The notes under the pieces were generated by a model. That model was not told where the DNA came from and searched no databases. It saw only the letters and a program-made list of their open reading frames with translations. From a virus: a DNA stretch of 41,663 nt. The stretch covers positions 1 to 41,663 of IMG/VR virus record IMGVR_UViG_3300036393_000035; one strand, given 5' to 3'. Made by a program: the position numbers and the translations under genes. Shown here piece after piece: positions 7,394 through 15,171 of the stretch (position 1 is its first letter; every line of letters begins with the position of its first letter).

Positions 7394-8242
7394 CTACACG
7401 GGGGCCGGCAGGTTGATGTCGGAAAAAGGCCGCTCGTCGTACTCCTCGAAGTCGATGTAATGCGCCGTCGGCGGCGTGCCCGTCGACTCGACTCCGGAGC
7501 CGTTCAGTAGCACCGGTTCGCTCAAGCGCACGCCCTCGCGTTCGATCGGCTTGGGCTTGCCGTCGGCGTCGAGGATGTGCAGCCCGCGATCGAGCAGGCT
7601 GGGTTGCCAGCCCTCGGGATTGATCTCGATCTCGTAGGTCACGCGCCAAAAGTGCATGCCCCGTTCGAACACGTTGTTGGCGTCGATCGAGACGATCATC
7701 GCCTTCCGCGCGGCGTAGGCGCCCCAGGGCTCGCTGTTGATCACGTTCTGCCACTGGTCGGCATAGGCGGTCGAGTACACGGCTTCGTTGCGCTCGACGG
7801 TGATCGCCCGGCGGTTCCACTGCCTTTCGAAGGGCGGGTCGAACAGCACCTTGCTGCTGTTCATGTACACCTTGCCGTTTTGATCCTTCTCGCAGATCCG
7901 CTTGTCGCGGATCGTTTTGAAAGAGTACTTCGGCGGATCTTCGATCGGGTTCTCCCGGTTGAGGTTGTTCACCTCATCGGGCGTGCTCGTGCTGTAGGTG
8001 GCCGTCGCCTCGTAGATCGTGTCGCAACTCTCGACCGCGTAGTCGGCCGTGATGTTGCTCACCCGGGCGTTGGGATCTTCGGGATGCACGTCGCGCCAGC
8101 GGGGCATGCCGGCGGCGAGCAGGGCGACCAGCCGCGTCGTACCCGGATCGCACGGGATGATGAACTTCCGCACGTAGCCCGTGCGGCCGTTGTCGTCGAT
8201 CGTGATGCTGTGCTTGGTCTCAGTCGCGGGGCCGGCGGCCAT
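7394..8242 (-). CDS. Putative tail tip/baseplate protein
   Basis: A 282-residue protein directly after the tape measure gene, where lambda-like phages encode minor tail proteins and distal tail hubs. It is mixed alpha/beta, rich in aromatic and charged residues, with a segment TYEIEINPEGWQPSLLDRG near 205-225. It lacks signal peptide, membrane segment or catalytic motif. Length and position suit a tip-complex or distal tail component, but I cannot assign it to Dit, Tal or gpM/gpL by sequence. The neighbouring spacings are 6 and 3 bp, so it is part of the late operon. Confidence 0.5.
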   Translation of the reverse strand: MAAGPATETKHSITIDDNGRTGYVRKFIIPCDPGTTRLVALLAAGMPRWRDVHPEDPNARVSNITADYAVESCDTIYEATATYSTSTPDEVNNLNRENPIEDPPKYSFKTIRDKRICEKDQNGKVYMNSSKVLFDPPFERQWNRRAITVERNEAVYSTAYADQWQNVINSEPWGAYAARKAMIVSIDANNVFERGMHFWRVTYEIEINPEGWQPSLLDRGLHILDADGKPKPIEREGVRLSEPVLLNGSGVESTGTPPTAHYIDFEEYDERPFSDINLPAPV

Positions 8243-8248
8243 GGTGCT

Positions 8249-9661
8249 TTAGGCGATGCTCGCCACCTCCGTGGTCGCGCTCATGTTGGTGTCGATCTTC
8301 CGCAGCAGGTCGGTTTGCCGCTTGGCTTCGTTGAGGATCGCCTTGGTGTTCTTGGCGGTCTCTTCGCCCGGCTTCGTGAGGCTGCGGTTGATCGTGGAAA
8401 AGGCCTCGGCCGAGCCGCGGGTTGCGGCGCCGGTGGTGTTGAGATCCTTGGGCTTGGCCTTCTTGGCTTTCTCCTCTTGCTCTTTGAGCTTCTCGAACGT
8501 GTCGTCGAACGCGCCGAATTGCTGGGCGCTTTCGGCCACGGCGATCGCCGCCTCGTCGGACCGCTTCCGCAGATCCTCGAAAAACGCTTTGATCTTTTCG
8601 CCGTTGCTGGGCGCAGTAAGCGCTTTGTTGAGGTCGTCCTGCAGGCCGGCGACCGAGTTTTCGAGCTCGGCGTTGAAGGCGAACAGGAAGGTCTCTTCGG
8701 GGTTGATGTCCGAGCCGATGCCGGTGAGCTCGGTGACCGCGTTGGAAAAGTCGAGCAGCTTTTGCGTCAGGCCCTGGATGCCCTGAGTCACGGCGATCTG
8801 CGCCCGCTTGAAGATCAGCGGGATCGTGCCGATCACGTCCGCAAAGAACGCGGCCCCGCCGGCGATCATTTCAAACGCTTTGCCGACGATGTCGCCCATG
8901 TTGCGGCCGCTGGTGGCCGTGCCCACGAAGCGATTGGCGAGCTCGGCGATGAACGGGCCCAGCTGAATGGCGATCTGGTTGGCGATCCCCTTGAAGACTT
9001 TGCCCATCCGCTCGAGCGCATCGTTGGCCGCTTCGACCTTGGCCGCTTCGACGCGGTCGAAGCTGATGCCCAGCAGGTCGGCGTCGGCCGCCATTTCACT
9101 GATTCCCTCGCGGCCCATCGTGAGCACGTTGAGCAGCGATTGGCCGCTCTTGCCGAACACGCTCATGGCCGCGGCCGCGCGCTCGGTGGGGTTCTCGATG
9201 TTCTTGATCGCGTCGGCGATCTGCAGGAACGACTCTTGGGCGCCGGCGTTGGCGAGCTCTTTGCCGTCGAGGCCCAGCCGGGCGAGCGCATCGGTCGCAC
9301 CGCTCTCCCCCATAGCCGCGGCGCCGATCGTTTTGTTCATCTTCTCGAGCGATCCGACGAAGGCCTCGCTCTCGACGCCGCCGAGGCTGGCCGCGTGGAA
9401 GAATTGCGACAGGGCCTTCGTGCCGATGCCCAACCGATCCGAGAGCTCGCCCGTCTTGTCGACCGCTTCCATGGCGCCGCCCACGAAGCTAGTGAATGCC
9501 GACGCGCTCAGCCCCACGCCGGCGATCGCCGCCAGACCGGCGACCGGCGACGTCACCGCCTTGGCAAAGCCGGCCAGCTCGCCGCGGGCCTGCTTCAGGC
9601 CTTTGACGAGCGGGCCGGTGACGACGGCCAGGTTGATGTTGAGACTGCCGACGACAGACAT
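8249..9661 (-). CDS. Tail tape measure protein
   Basis: A 470-residue protein from the ATG at 9661. The early hydrophobic/amphipathic region contains VTSPVAGLAAIAGVGLSASA (about 37-56), followed by GELSDRLGIGTKALSQF, a pattern common to tape measures. Middle hydrophobic helices lie near 255-290. The C-terminal part (about 350-470) is charged and coiled-coil-like. Tape measures set tail length and help deliver DNA; at about 0.15 nm per residue this predicts a short tail of roughly 70 nm. Position directly after the G/GT chaperones is diagnostic. No lysozyme or peptidase domain is visible. Confidence 0.85.
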   Translation of the reverse strand: MSVVGSLNINLAVVTGPLVKGLKQARGELAGFAKAVTSPVAGLAAIAGVGLSASAFTSFVGGAMEAVDKTGELSDRLGIGTKALSQFFHAASLGGVESEAFVGSLEKMNKTIGAAAMGESGATDALARLGLDGKELANAGAQESFLQIADAIKNIENPTERAAAAMSVFGKSGQSLLNVLTMGREGISEMAADADLLGISFDRVEAAKVEAANDALERMGKVFKGIANQIAIQLGPFIAELANRFVGTATSGRNMGDIVGKAFEMIAGGAAFFADVIGTIPLIFKRAQIAVTQGIQGLTQKLLDFSNAVTELTGIGSDINPEETFLFAFNAELENSVAGLQDDLNKALTAPSNGEKIKAFFEDLRKRSDEAAIAVAESAQQFGAFDDTFEKLKEQEEKAKKAKPKDLNTTGAATRGSAEAFSTINRSLTKPGEETAKNTKAILNEAKRQTDLLRKIDTNMSATTEVASIA

Positions 9662-9665
9662 GGCT

Positions 9666-10453
9666 TCACAGTTTCGGCTCGAGGTGGGCGGGCAAGGTGC
9701 TTCCCAAGTGGTAGCCCTCCGCATCGAGCAGCTCGCGCCGCTCCGTGCGGTCGACCGGACGACGCGGGCCCTGAGCCGCGGCGATCGCCAAGTCGAAGGC
9801 GGTCCAGATTTCTTGGGGCGTTGCTTCGCGCGGGGCGATCGGCAAGAAGTCGTCCGGCTCGAAGGGCTTGGCGCCCTTGCGACGGTTGACGTTGGCGATC
9901 GTGGCGGCGATCAGCGCGAGTTGGCGGCGGTCGTCTCCGTAGGGCTCAAGCTGGAAGAACGCTTGCCAGTAGGTGAACTCTTGCGAGTTGACTACGGCGC
10001 GGCATTCGGCGACGGATTTGCCGAGGTGTCCTGCGAGCCGGAACCAGTCCCGGAGCTCGGCTCGCTGTCGGAGTTTTTTTCCGCTTCCTCCTCGGCGTCG
10101 TCGCCCAGGCCGCTGAGTCGGAGCGCCGCCTTGTAGGCTCGATCGAGCAATTGCGCGGGCAGCTTCTCGAGCGACTTGGCTTCGTCCAGGCTGGCGAACA
10201 GCGACTTGCCGTCGTCGTCGACCAGGCAGTGCGAGAGCAGCTTGACCCGGAACGAACGGACGCTGCCGATCGCGTTGACAATCGAGCTCGAGCCGTCGGG
10301 CGCCAGGAACTGTCGCTCCCATTGCTCGCGCTCGATCCCGGTCAGGGTGCGCACGACGACGTACGTTCCCTCGCCGAGCTCGGGCGTGTCGACGCGCTCG
10401 CGCGGGAGGGGCAGATCCGGCATCAACAACTGACTGGCGGTCAGGGCTTTCAT
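9666..10453 (-). CDS. Tail assembly chaperone GT fusion made by -1 frameshift
   Basis: The upstream chaperone frame begins at 10453 and, after a -1 shift at 10073-10079, continues in the T frame to the stop at 9666-9668. This gives a product of about 262 residues. The junction reads GCG GAA AAA AAC in the zero frame; slipping back one base yields KKLRQRAELRDWFRLAG in the T frame. The T part has an aromatic helical motif (SQEFTYWQAFFQLEPYGDD), as in gpT-like or HK97 gp14-like proteins. The T frame has no convincing start of its own, which supports frameshift expression. GT holds the tape measure for tube polymerisation. Confidence 0.8.
9992..10453 (-). CDS. Tail assembly chaperone G
   Basis: A 153-residue protein located between the tail tube and tape measure genes, the invariant position for the G chaperone of long-tailed phages. 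The N-terminal domain (about 1-115) has YVVVRTLTGIEREQWERQF and a helical LDEAKSLEKLPAQLLDRAY segment. The C-terminal tail is acidic and Ser/Gly/Asp-rich and would be replaced in the frameshifted product. G stays soluble with the tape measure, while GT adds a tube-binding T domain. The slippery A-AAA-AAC lies about 125 codons in. It is not part of the virion in known systems. Confidence 0.8.
   Translation of the reverse strand: MKALTASQLLMPDLPLPRERVDTPELGEGTYVVVRTLTGIEREQWERQFLAPDGSSSIVNAIGSVRSFRVKLLSHCLVDDDGKSLFASLDEAKSLEKLPAQLLDRAYKAALRLSGLGDDAEEEAEKNSDSEPSSGTGSGSQDTSANPSPNAAP
10073..10079 (-). other. Programmed -1 frameshift slippery site A-AAA-AAC
   Basis: On the minus strand the zero-frame codons GAA AAA AAC contain the heptamer A AAA AAC, one of the most efficient known -1 slippery sequences. 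One further A precedes it. The -1 frame from here is open to 9666 and encodes a T-like domain. Location at the end of the G frame, between tube and tape measure genes, is the conserved place for this recoding event in tailed phages. I did not find an obvious downstream pseudoknot by eye. Confidence 0.85.
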
Positions 10454-10490
10454 GGTTTCCTCGGAAGGTGGTGGGCGGGCGAAGCGAGCG

Positions 10491-10910
10491 TTAGCTCGAG
10501 GCGGGCGGCGTCATGGTGCCGGTAACCTGCAGGGTCAACGTGCCCTTCAGGCCCTCGGCGGTTTGAGCGGCGTGGCCGACGCCTTTCACATAGGCGGCGA
10601 AGGCGTGCGTGGTCCCGGTCGAGCCGTCGGGATAAATCACTTTCCAGTTGCTCAGCGTCTGCGACTTGAGCAACTCGAAGAGTTTGCGGTGGGTGTTTTC
10701 GAGCGGCGTATAGAGCAGCTCCGACGTGACGTCGCCCACCTGCCACACGGTGGGCAGGAAGGTGCGGGCGTTGTCGGCGCTCTGCAGGTGCGTGGAGTCG
10801 AAGAACTCGCCCTCGGGGTTGGGCCCGTCGACGCCGACGATGAAAGCGATGTCCGTAAACACCGAGCTGATCTCCAGCTGCAGCTTGGTTCCCTGGGAAC
10901 TCCGGGGCAT
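10491..10910 (-). CDS. Major tail tube protein
   Basis: A 139-residue protein from the ATG at 10910, preceded by GGGAAAGG. It has the beta-rich tube pattern: GTKLQLEISSVFTDIAFIVG at the start, then FDSTHLQSADNARTF, a central LFELLKSQTLSNWKVIYPDG and a GTLTLQVTG end. Length and order (after the tail terminator, before the G chaperone) match lambda gpV/HK97 tube proteins, which stack as hexamers to form the tail lumen. A longer in-frame start upstream would read through a structured palindromic leader and is unlikely. The untranslated leader may raise expression of this abundant protein. Confidence 0.75.
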   Translation of the reverse strand: MPRSSQGTKLQLEISSVFTDIAFIVGVDGPNPEGEFFDSTHLQSADNARTFLPTVWQVGDVTSELLYTPLENTHRKLFELLKSQTLSNWKVIYPDGSTGTTHAFAAYVKGVGHAAQTAEGLKGTLTLQVTGTMTPPASS

Positions 10911-10922
10911 GGTGGGCCTTTC

Positions 10923-10994
10923 CCGTGTGCCGGGAAGGGCGGTAGGTTCGGCCGACGGCCGCGGGGTGGCCACCCCAACGGCCTCGGCACACGG
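10923..10994. repeat. Nested palindrome in leader of tail tube gene
   Basis: An outer perfect inverted repeat, CCGTGTGCCG / CGGCACACGG at 10923-10932 and 10985-10994, encloses a perfect 14-bp palindrome GGGGTGGCCACCCC at 10963-10976. The whole sits between the stop of the tail terminator fusion gene and the tail tube start. As RNA it could form a large stem-loop just ahead of the Shine-Dalgarno, acting as terminator, stabiliser or translation control. Alternatively its 72-bp length with terminal inverted repeats could mark a miniature mobile element. Confidence 0.55.
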
Positions 10995-11022
10995 TTCTTA
11001 CTGGCGGTGTGGTTTCAAAAGG

Positions 11023-13020
11023 TCAGCTCCCGAGTTGCCACCAGGCGCGGCGGACAGCGGTGGAAAAATCACAGTGCAGGTACCAGCCGCCGGCGAACGG
11101 CGTGCGGATGTGCTTGACACACTGCACCAGCCCGCTCGCGCCGTAGTTGCTCAGGTCGACGAAGTGATCGAGGAGCTTTTCGGGCGGACCGATCGCATAG
11201 CCGTATTGATTGGCCCACGTGCGCCACAGCGGGCCGATGTAGCTCCGCGAGTCGGCCGAGCCATGCACGAAGGCGACGCGGCAGCAATCGCCGCTGTTGC
11301 GCAGGCTGTGCAGGATGCCGGCGTCGAGATCGCGGCCGCTCTGCGTGAAGCAGAGCTGCGCGCCGGCGCCGACGGTGTAGCCGCTCTGGGGCGCTCCGGG
11401 CAGCGTAAGCGTGAGTTTGGTCGGGTCGCTTTCGTGCGGCGCTACGGCGTAGTCGCCGGTGAGGCTCGGGTGGAAGCCGAGCGCGCCCACGCGCCAGACG
11501 CTGGTGTCGGCCAAGTAGTGCGGCGAAGCAAGCGTGATGTCGATCGAGTTGGCGGCGGGCGTCACCGCATTGATCTGCACCAGGCGGTTCATGCCGTCGG
11601 TGGCGGTGTTGCGGGCGAGCGTGGCGAAGTAGCGGCGGCCGCCGCCGATCCACGGCTTGGCCAGCCAGTGTTTGATGTTCCGCTGAAAGTTGGTCCAGTC
11701 GGCGGTGCGGATCGTGTGCTCCGGCGCGAGCCCTTCGTTGTGGATGCCGGCCACGTCGGCACTAGCGAGCAGGTCGAGGTCGGCGCGGAGATCGGTGCGG
11801 TAGTGGGTCGTGATGTTGATGAAGAGAGCGAGCGCGACGTTGAACTCGGCGCGCAGCTTGTCGAGCGCACTCTTCGCGAGCAGGCACAGCCCCGACCAGT
11901 CGAGCGCGGGGATGATGTCGCGGGCGGCGTAGTTGTCGCTATAGACCGCCGTCAACTGCGGATGCTTCGCTTTGATCCGCGCGAGCATGCGGGCGTACTC
12001 GCGGCCGTGCACCTCTCGGCAGGCGGCGATCGACCAGTCGATGGGCTTTTCGTCGACGTAGAGATCGTTCGGCGAGTTGTGCGGCGGGTTGAACCAGCTC
12101 GGGTCGTAGTCGCTGGTGATCAGCGCCCGGCAGTGCGGCCAAGTCCCCTCGGCGGCGAAGGTGTTGAGCGTGCCGGCGCGGAGGAGGCTCGTGTACCAGT
12201 AGATCATCGCCTGCGGCTTGAGCTCGCGCACGCGGTTGATCGTGCCCTGGTGAGCCGACACGCCCTCCGGCAAGCCGTTCAGCCAGTCGGTGACCATCAG
12301 CGGCGTGGGGTACAGGCCGTTGAATTTGGCGGGGAACCAGCAGCCGAAGACGTCGGCGTACCAGTGTTCCTTGGCCACTGCATAGGTGCGGCGTCGAGTG
12401 TTGCCCGTGTCCCAGGTGCCCGTGTCGCCGAACTGCTCGACCATCTCGGCCGAGGCGGTCATCGCCGGGTAGGCCGGCAACTCGCCGGGCGGCGGCGGAT
12501 CGACCGGATCGGTCGGGTCCGTGGGGTCCGTCGGATCGGTGGGGTCGGTGGGGTCGGTGGGATCGACTGGCGGCCCGGCGGGGTTGGTTGGCGTCGGCGT
12601 TCGCAGGGCCACGCTTTGCGAGTGGTAGACGTCGAAGGTCATCCGCTTGCTATGCAGCGGGAACTCTTCGCCGGTGTTCGGGTCGTAAGGGAAATCCTGC
12701 GTGTTGACGTGCATGCAGTGCTGCAGCTCGCAACCGTCGACCGTGCCCCGGAAGCCGTCGATCGCGTTGCGGACCGCTTCCTCGAGCTGCCAGGCCTCGG
12801 TGTAGTCGTCACTAAGGCAATCGATGACGGGGCGGGCCTGGCCGCAGTTGGTCGGCCCGCTGAGGCATTGCACCGTCTGACGCGAAGGCAGGCGCATCAG
12901 GATCGTGGGATAGGTCGGATCGCCTTCCAACTCCGTGACGACGCGCGGGCCCACGATCGCGGCGACGGCGGGGTCGCGCTCGAGCAAACGCAGCAGCACT
13001 TGGAAATACTGGATGGCCAT
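11023..13020 (-). CDS. Tail terminator domain fused to large TIM-barrel-like enzyme domain
   Basis: A 665-residue protein whose ATG at 13020 overlaps the stop of the gp10-like gene (TAATG). Residues about 1-138 have the size, position and pattern of a tail terminator/DUF3168 protein (MAIQYFQVLLRLLERDPAVA; then TVQCLSGPTNCGQ; a helical EEAVRNAIDGF; ending RMTFDVYHSQ). A linker of about 40 residues holds six tandem PTD units between prolines. Residues about 183-665 are a separate domain with aromatic strands (MIYWYTSLL, RALITSDYDPSWF, LTAVYSDNYAARD, VAGIHNEG) that look like a TIM-barrel glycoside-hydrolase-like fold, then a beta-rich C-terminus. The terminator caps the tube at the neck, so the fused domain would project there. 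The barrel call is from strand pattern only. Confidence 0.6.
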   Translation of the reverse strand: MAIQYFQVLLRLLERDPAVAAIVGPRVVTELEGDPTYPTILMRLPSRQTVQCLSGPTNCGQARPVIDCLSDDYTEAWQLEEAVRNAIDGFRGTVDGCELQHCMHVNTQDFPYDPNTGEEFPLHSKRMTFDVYHSQSVALRTPTPTNPAGPPVDPTDPTDPTDPTDPTDPTDPVDPPPPGELPAYPAMTASAEMVEQFGDTGTWDTGNTRRRTYAVAKEHWYADVFGCWFPAKFNGLYPTPLMVTDWLNGLPEGVSAHQGTINRVRELKPQAMIYWYTSLLRAGTLNTFAAEGTWPHCRALITSDYDPSWFNPPHNSPNDLYVDEKPIDWSIAACREVHGREYARMLARIKAKHPQLTAVYSDNYAARDIIPALDWSGLCLLAKSALDKLRAEFNVALALFINITTHYRTDLRADLDLLASADVAGIHNEGLAPEHTIRTADWTNFQRNIKHWLAKPWIGGGRRYFATLARNTATDGMNRLVQINAVTPAANSIDITLASPHYLADTSVWRVGALGFHPSLTGDYAVAPHESDPTKLTLTLPGAPQSGYTVGAGAQLCFTQSGRDLDAGILHSLRNSGDCCRVAFVHGSADSRSYIGPLWRTWANQYGYAIGPPEKLLDHFVDLSNYGASGLVQCVKHIRTPFAGGWYLHCDFSTAVRRAWWQLGS
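12499..12567 (-). repeat. 9-bp tandem repeat encoding a PTD linker
   Basis: Tandem 9-bp units (on the plus strand variants of GGATCGGTC / GGGTCGGTG) encode repeated Pro-Thr-Asp triplets on the minus strand, at about residues 152-173 of the tail terminator fusion. The codons vary at third positions, so this is not a fresh slippage product over its full length. Such repeats can change length by slippage and so could vary the distance between the two domains. Confidence 0.75.
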
Positions 13021-13475
13021 TAGGAACCGCGGGCGATCGCGTCGATTTCGGACGCCAACTCTTTCGCGAGAGTCTCCGCGGCCGCTTGCTCTTTCGCTTC
13101 GAAGGCCGCGCGGATGTATCCCCGCGGCGTGATGCTCTTGCTGCCGAGCTCGATCCAACGGCCATAAAAGCCGTCGTCCTCGCCACTGAACTCTTTGGCG
13201 TCGGCCGCGGTGGTGACCTTCACGCCGAACCGGCTGCGACTTCGCTTCATGGCACGCACGCGATGACTGCGGCGCAGAGCTCCGGGCACAGGGCGGCCCG
13301 TCTTCGGATTCGCCGGCCCTTCGTAGACCGGAGCGCGTGAGCGGACTTCCGGCAAAAAGGTTTTTGCCGCCGCACGCTGGGCGCGGCGAATACCTTTCTT
13401 TGCCAGCTTGGGCTCGAAGGCGAGCAGCTTTTTGCTGAGCTGCTCGAGCCCTTGGACGTCGTACATGCGCGTCAC
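13020..13475 (-). CDS. HK97 gp10-like head-tail/tail completion protein
   Basis: A 151-residue basic protein, choosing the GTG at 13475 that overlaps the upstream stop (GTGA) and has GGAG 8 nt upstream; an ATG at 13466 is the alternative. It matches the HK97-gp10 pattern: GLEQLSKKLLAFEPKLAKKG and a helical RAAAKTFLPEVRSRAPV at the start, a basic middle, FYGRWIELGSKSITPRGYI, then a long C-terminal helix. The 'GxxxExG...RPfl'-like region (about 110-130) is the family signature. It lies between head closure and tail terminator genes, the usual place, and acts at the neck of the virion. Confidence 0.8.
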   Translation of the reverse strand: MTRMYDVQGLEQLSKKLLAFEPKLAKKGIRRAQRAAAKTFLPEVRSRAPVYEGPANPKTGRPVPGALRRSHRVRAMKRSRSRFGVKVTTAADAKEFSGEDDGFYGRWIELGSKSITPRGYIRAAFEAKEQAAAETLAKELASEIDAIARGS

Positions 13476-13816
13476 GAGCTGGGCTCCGACTCCGAGGCGA
13501 GTAGCTCGAGCGACACGCAACGCTGGCCCGGATTGACGACCGAAGTCAGGTACAGCTTCTGCTCGCCGTTGACCACGCGCATCTTCGGGGTCACGCCGGG
13601 AATCCAGTGGCTGATGATGCGATGGCTGGCCTCGGAGCCCGCGGCCCCGGCCTGCCACTGCTCGCGGCCGCCGAGCGGCTGGATGCTCACGTAGAGCTCC
13701 GCGAACAGCGACCATTGCGGCTTGAGACTGCCGTCGTCAGCCTTGCGGAGATCGCGGTGCTCGAGCCGCACCGGCGTGTCGAGCTCGCCGGCGGGTGGAC
13801 TTTGATACTTGCTCAC
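13472..13816 (-). CDS. Head closure / head-tail joining protein
   Basis: A 114-residue protein starting with GTG at 13816, four bases after the connector gene stop. The pattern (an early LDTPVRLEHRDLR, then WSLFAELYVSIQPLGGREQW, a SHRIISHWIPGVTPKMRVV segment, then LYLTSVVNPGQRCVSLELLA) fits the phage head-tail joining family (SPP1 gp16/HK97 gp7-like). These small beta-barrel proteins plug the portal-connector channel after packaging and provide the tail docking face. Gene order, capsid to connector to this protein to gp10, supports the call. Confidence 0.78.
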   Translation of the reverse strand: MSKYQSPPAGELDTPVRLEHRDLRKADDGSLKPQWSLFAELYVSIQPLGGREQWQAGAAGSEASHRIISHWIPGVTPKMRVVNGEQKLYLTSVVNPGQRCVSLELLASESEPSS

Positions 13817-13820
13817 GCGC

Positions 13821-14402
13821 TCACCAGTCGGTTGCTCGATCGCCCAGCAAACTCCGCACGGCCGGCGGCAGCATCGGCGCGTCGCCGGCGGCGGCTAGCG
13901 CCCGGGCTTCGCGGTTGCGGTAGTAGTCGCTGGCGAGCAGCAGCACGGCCTGCTTGTAGCGCTTGGGCAGCGCGGCGGGCTCGGGCCAGCCGGCGACCCA
14001 GGTCACGATCACGGCCTTCCGCGAGCAGCTCGTCGTCGGCCAGCTCTTTCCGCTCAGCAGGCAGACGGCCATGTTGCCGGCCACGTGGGCCAGCTCGTAC
14101 AGCGCCGCGTCGAGCTCCTGCTCGTTGCCGTCGGCATCGCGGTAGCGGACCGAGGTCAACGAAAGGAACGGCGGCCGCGGCAGCCGGACGTAGCCGCAGA
14201 GCGGAAAGCCGCTCAGCTCGAGCTGCCACGTGGCCGGCAGGAACTGCCGCCACGTGTACTCCTCACAGTCCTCGCGGGCTGTGGCAATTTGCTGCTCGAG
14301 CTCGGCGACTTCGCTCTCCCGCGGCGGCAGCCGGAGCTGCTTTTGCAGCTCTTCGACCGACACGGGTTCGACGTCCGGCCCGCTGACGCGCTGCCTGTGC
14401 AT
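13821..14402 (-). CDS. Head-tail connector (gp6/gp8-like adaptor)
   Basis: A 193-residue mostly helical protein. It begins with 'PVSVEELQKQLRLP' (about 13-26), followed by a long helix with IATAREDCEEYTWRQFLP, a strand pair (WQLELSGFP, then RLPRPPFLSLTSVRYRD) and a second helix KRYKQAVLLLASDYYRNREA. This is the usual layout of phage head-tail connector/phiE125 gp8-type proteins, which form a 12-mer ring under the portal. The position, after two small capsid-linked proteins and before head closure, agrees. Confidence 0.78.
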   Translation of the reverse strand: MHRQRVSGPDVEPVSVEELQKQLRLPPRESEVAELEQQIATAREDCEEYTWRQFLPATWQLELSGFPLCGYVRLPRPPFLSLTSVRYRDADGNEQELDAALYELAHVAGNMAVCLLSGKSWPTTSCSRKAVIVTWVAGWPEPAALPKRYKQAVLLLASDYYRNREARALAAAGDAPMLPPAVRSLLGDRATDW

Positions 14403-14417
14403 GGAAGCTCCGCCGGC

Positions 14418-14843
14418 CTAGACCTTCTGAGCCGTCTGCGGCACGGTCCGCGGGTTGCCGTGCAGCCACACGCCGGCGAGGAAGATGTTGCCCGAGTTGG
14501 CCGCCGGCGTGATCGTCACCCGCACATAGGGCTTGGTGCCGATGTAGCCGATCTTGAACACCTTGTCGTCGTCGGAGAACAACAGGGTGGCGCCGTTCTC
14601 GGTGCCGAGCAGATCCTCGTCGGCCACGGCCATCGCGCCCGACATGTTGGCCGCGTCGCTCTCTTCGACCAGCACGGTGAACGTGACGTCGGCGTCGGCG
14701 ATCGAGCCGGCCAGCCCGAGGAACTCGAGCGAGTCGCCGTTCGCCACGCTGGCAATCTGCGAAACGAAGGCCGTGTTGTCGGTCACGGCCGCCGCGGGGC
14801 TGATGCCGCGCTTCGGCACGATGTTGTTATGGAGATCGCGCAT
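14418..14843 (-). CDS. Capsid-associated protein, possible head decoration
   Basis: A 141-residue protein, beta-rich, with many Ala, Asp, Gly and Thr residues (DSLEFLGLAGSIADADVTF, GATLLFSDDDKVFKIGYIG, YVRVTITPAANSGNIFLAG). The pattern is similar to small phage proteins often placed between the capsid and connector genes and thought to decorate or stabilise the head. No exact family recognised. It is separated by 40 bp from the upstream small gene and 15 bp from the connector gene. Virion incorporation is an inference from location and composition. Confidence 0.5.
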   Translation of the reverse strand: MRDLHNNIVPKRGISPAAAVTDNTAFVSQIASVANGDSLEFLGLAGSIADADVTFTVLVEESDAANMSGAMAVADEDLLGTENGATLLFSDDDKVFKIGYIGTKPYVRVTITPAANSGNIFLAGVWLHGNPRTVPQTAQKV

Positions 14844-14883
14844 GGCTGATTGAGTCTCGAAGCAGGTGACGGGGGAGAGCGAG

Positions 14884-15114
14884 CTAGCGGGCGCCAGCTT
14901 TCGACGGCCGCGGCTTGGCCGCCGTCCGCGGAGGCGGCGGGGCGGACGCCGTTCTCGGCACGGGCGGCGGGGCCGGCGAGGCCGCGGCCTTCACCGGCTC
15001 CGCGCTGCCGCGTTCGATTAGGCGTAGCGCCTCGGCGTCGTCGAGCTCGACAACATCGCCGGCGTTCTGCACAAACCGTTCGCCGCAGCGCGGCGTGAGT
15101 AACTTGACCTTCAT
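14884..15114 (-). CDS. Small capsid-operon protein with proline/alanine tail
   Basis: A 76-residue protein. The first 37 residues form a compact unit (MKVKLLTPRCGERFVQNAGD, then VVELDDAEALRLIERGSAEP) like the short strand-helix 'head fiber/Rho-N-like' units that follow capsid genes in many phages, where the pattern 'G.vvel...eA..Li..G.A' is common. The rest is a Pro/Ala/Arg-rich unstructured tail. Function unknown; it could bind nucleic acid or capsid. Confidence 0.6.
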   Translation of the reverse strand: MKVKLLTPRCGERFVQNAGDVVELDDAEALRLIERGSAEPVKAAASPAPPPVPRTASAPPPPRTAAKPRPSKAGAR

Positions 15115-15171
15115 GACTGACGTTCCTTGCTCAAAGGGGAGAGCCCCGCCCAGGGGTCGCTGCGAGGTCGA

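Noticed and set aside
7577-9889. Long plus-strand open frame of about 770 codons opposite the tape measure and neighbouring tail genes
   Set aside because: It is antisense to well-supported genes, has an unusual Arg/Val/Asp/Gly-rich composition and no ribosome-binding site. High GC content keeps such shadow frames open.
12499-12567. Tandem 9-bp repeats as a minisatellite or CRISPR-like locus
   Set aside because: They are in frame, encode PTD units and vary at third positions, so they are a coding linker.
10726-13023. Plus-strand open frame of about 765 codons opposite the tail terminator fusion gene
   Set aside because: Same reasoning: antisense to a coherent gene with operon-type overlaps, and no domain or start signal.
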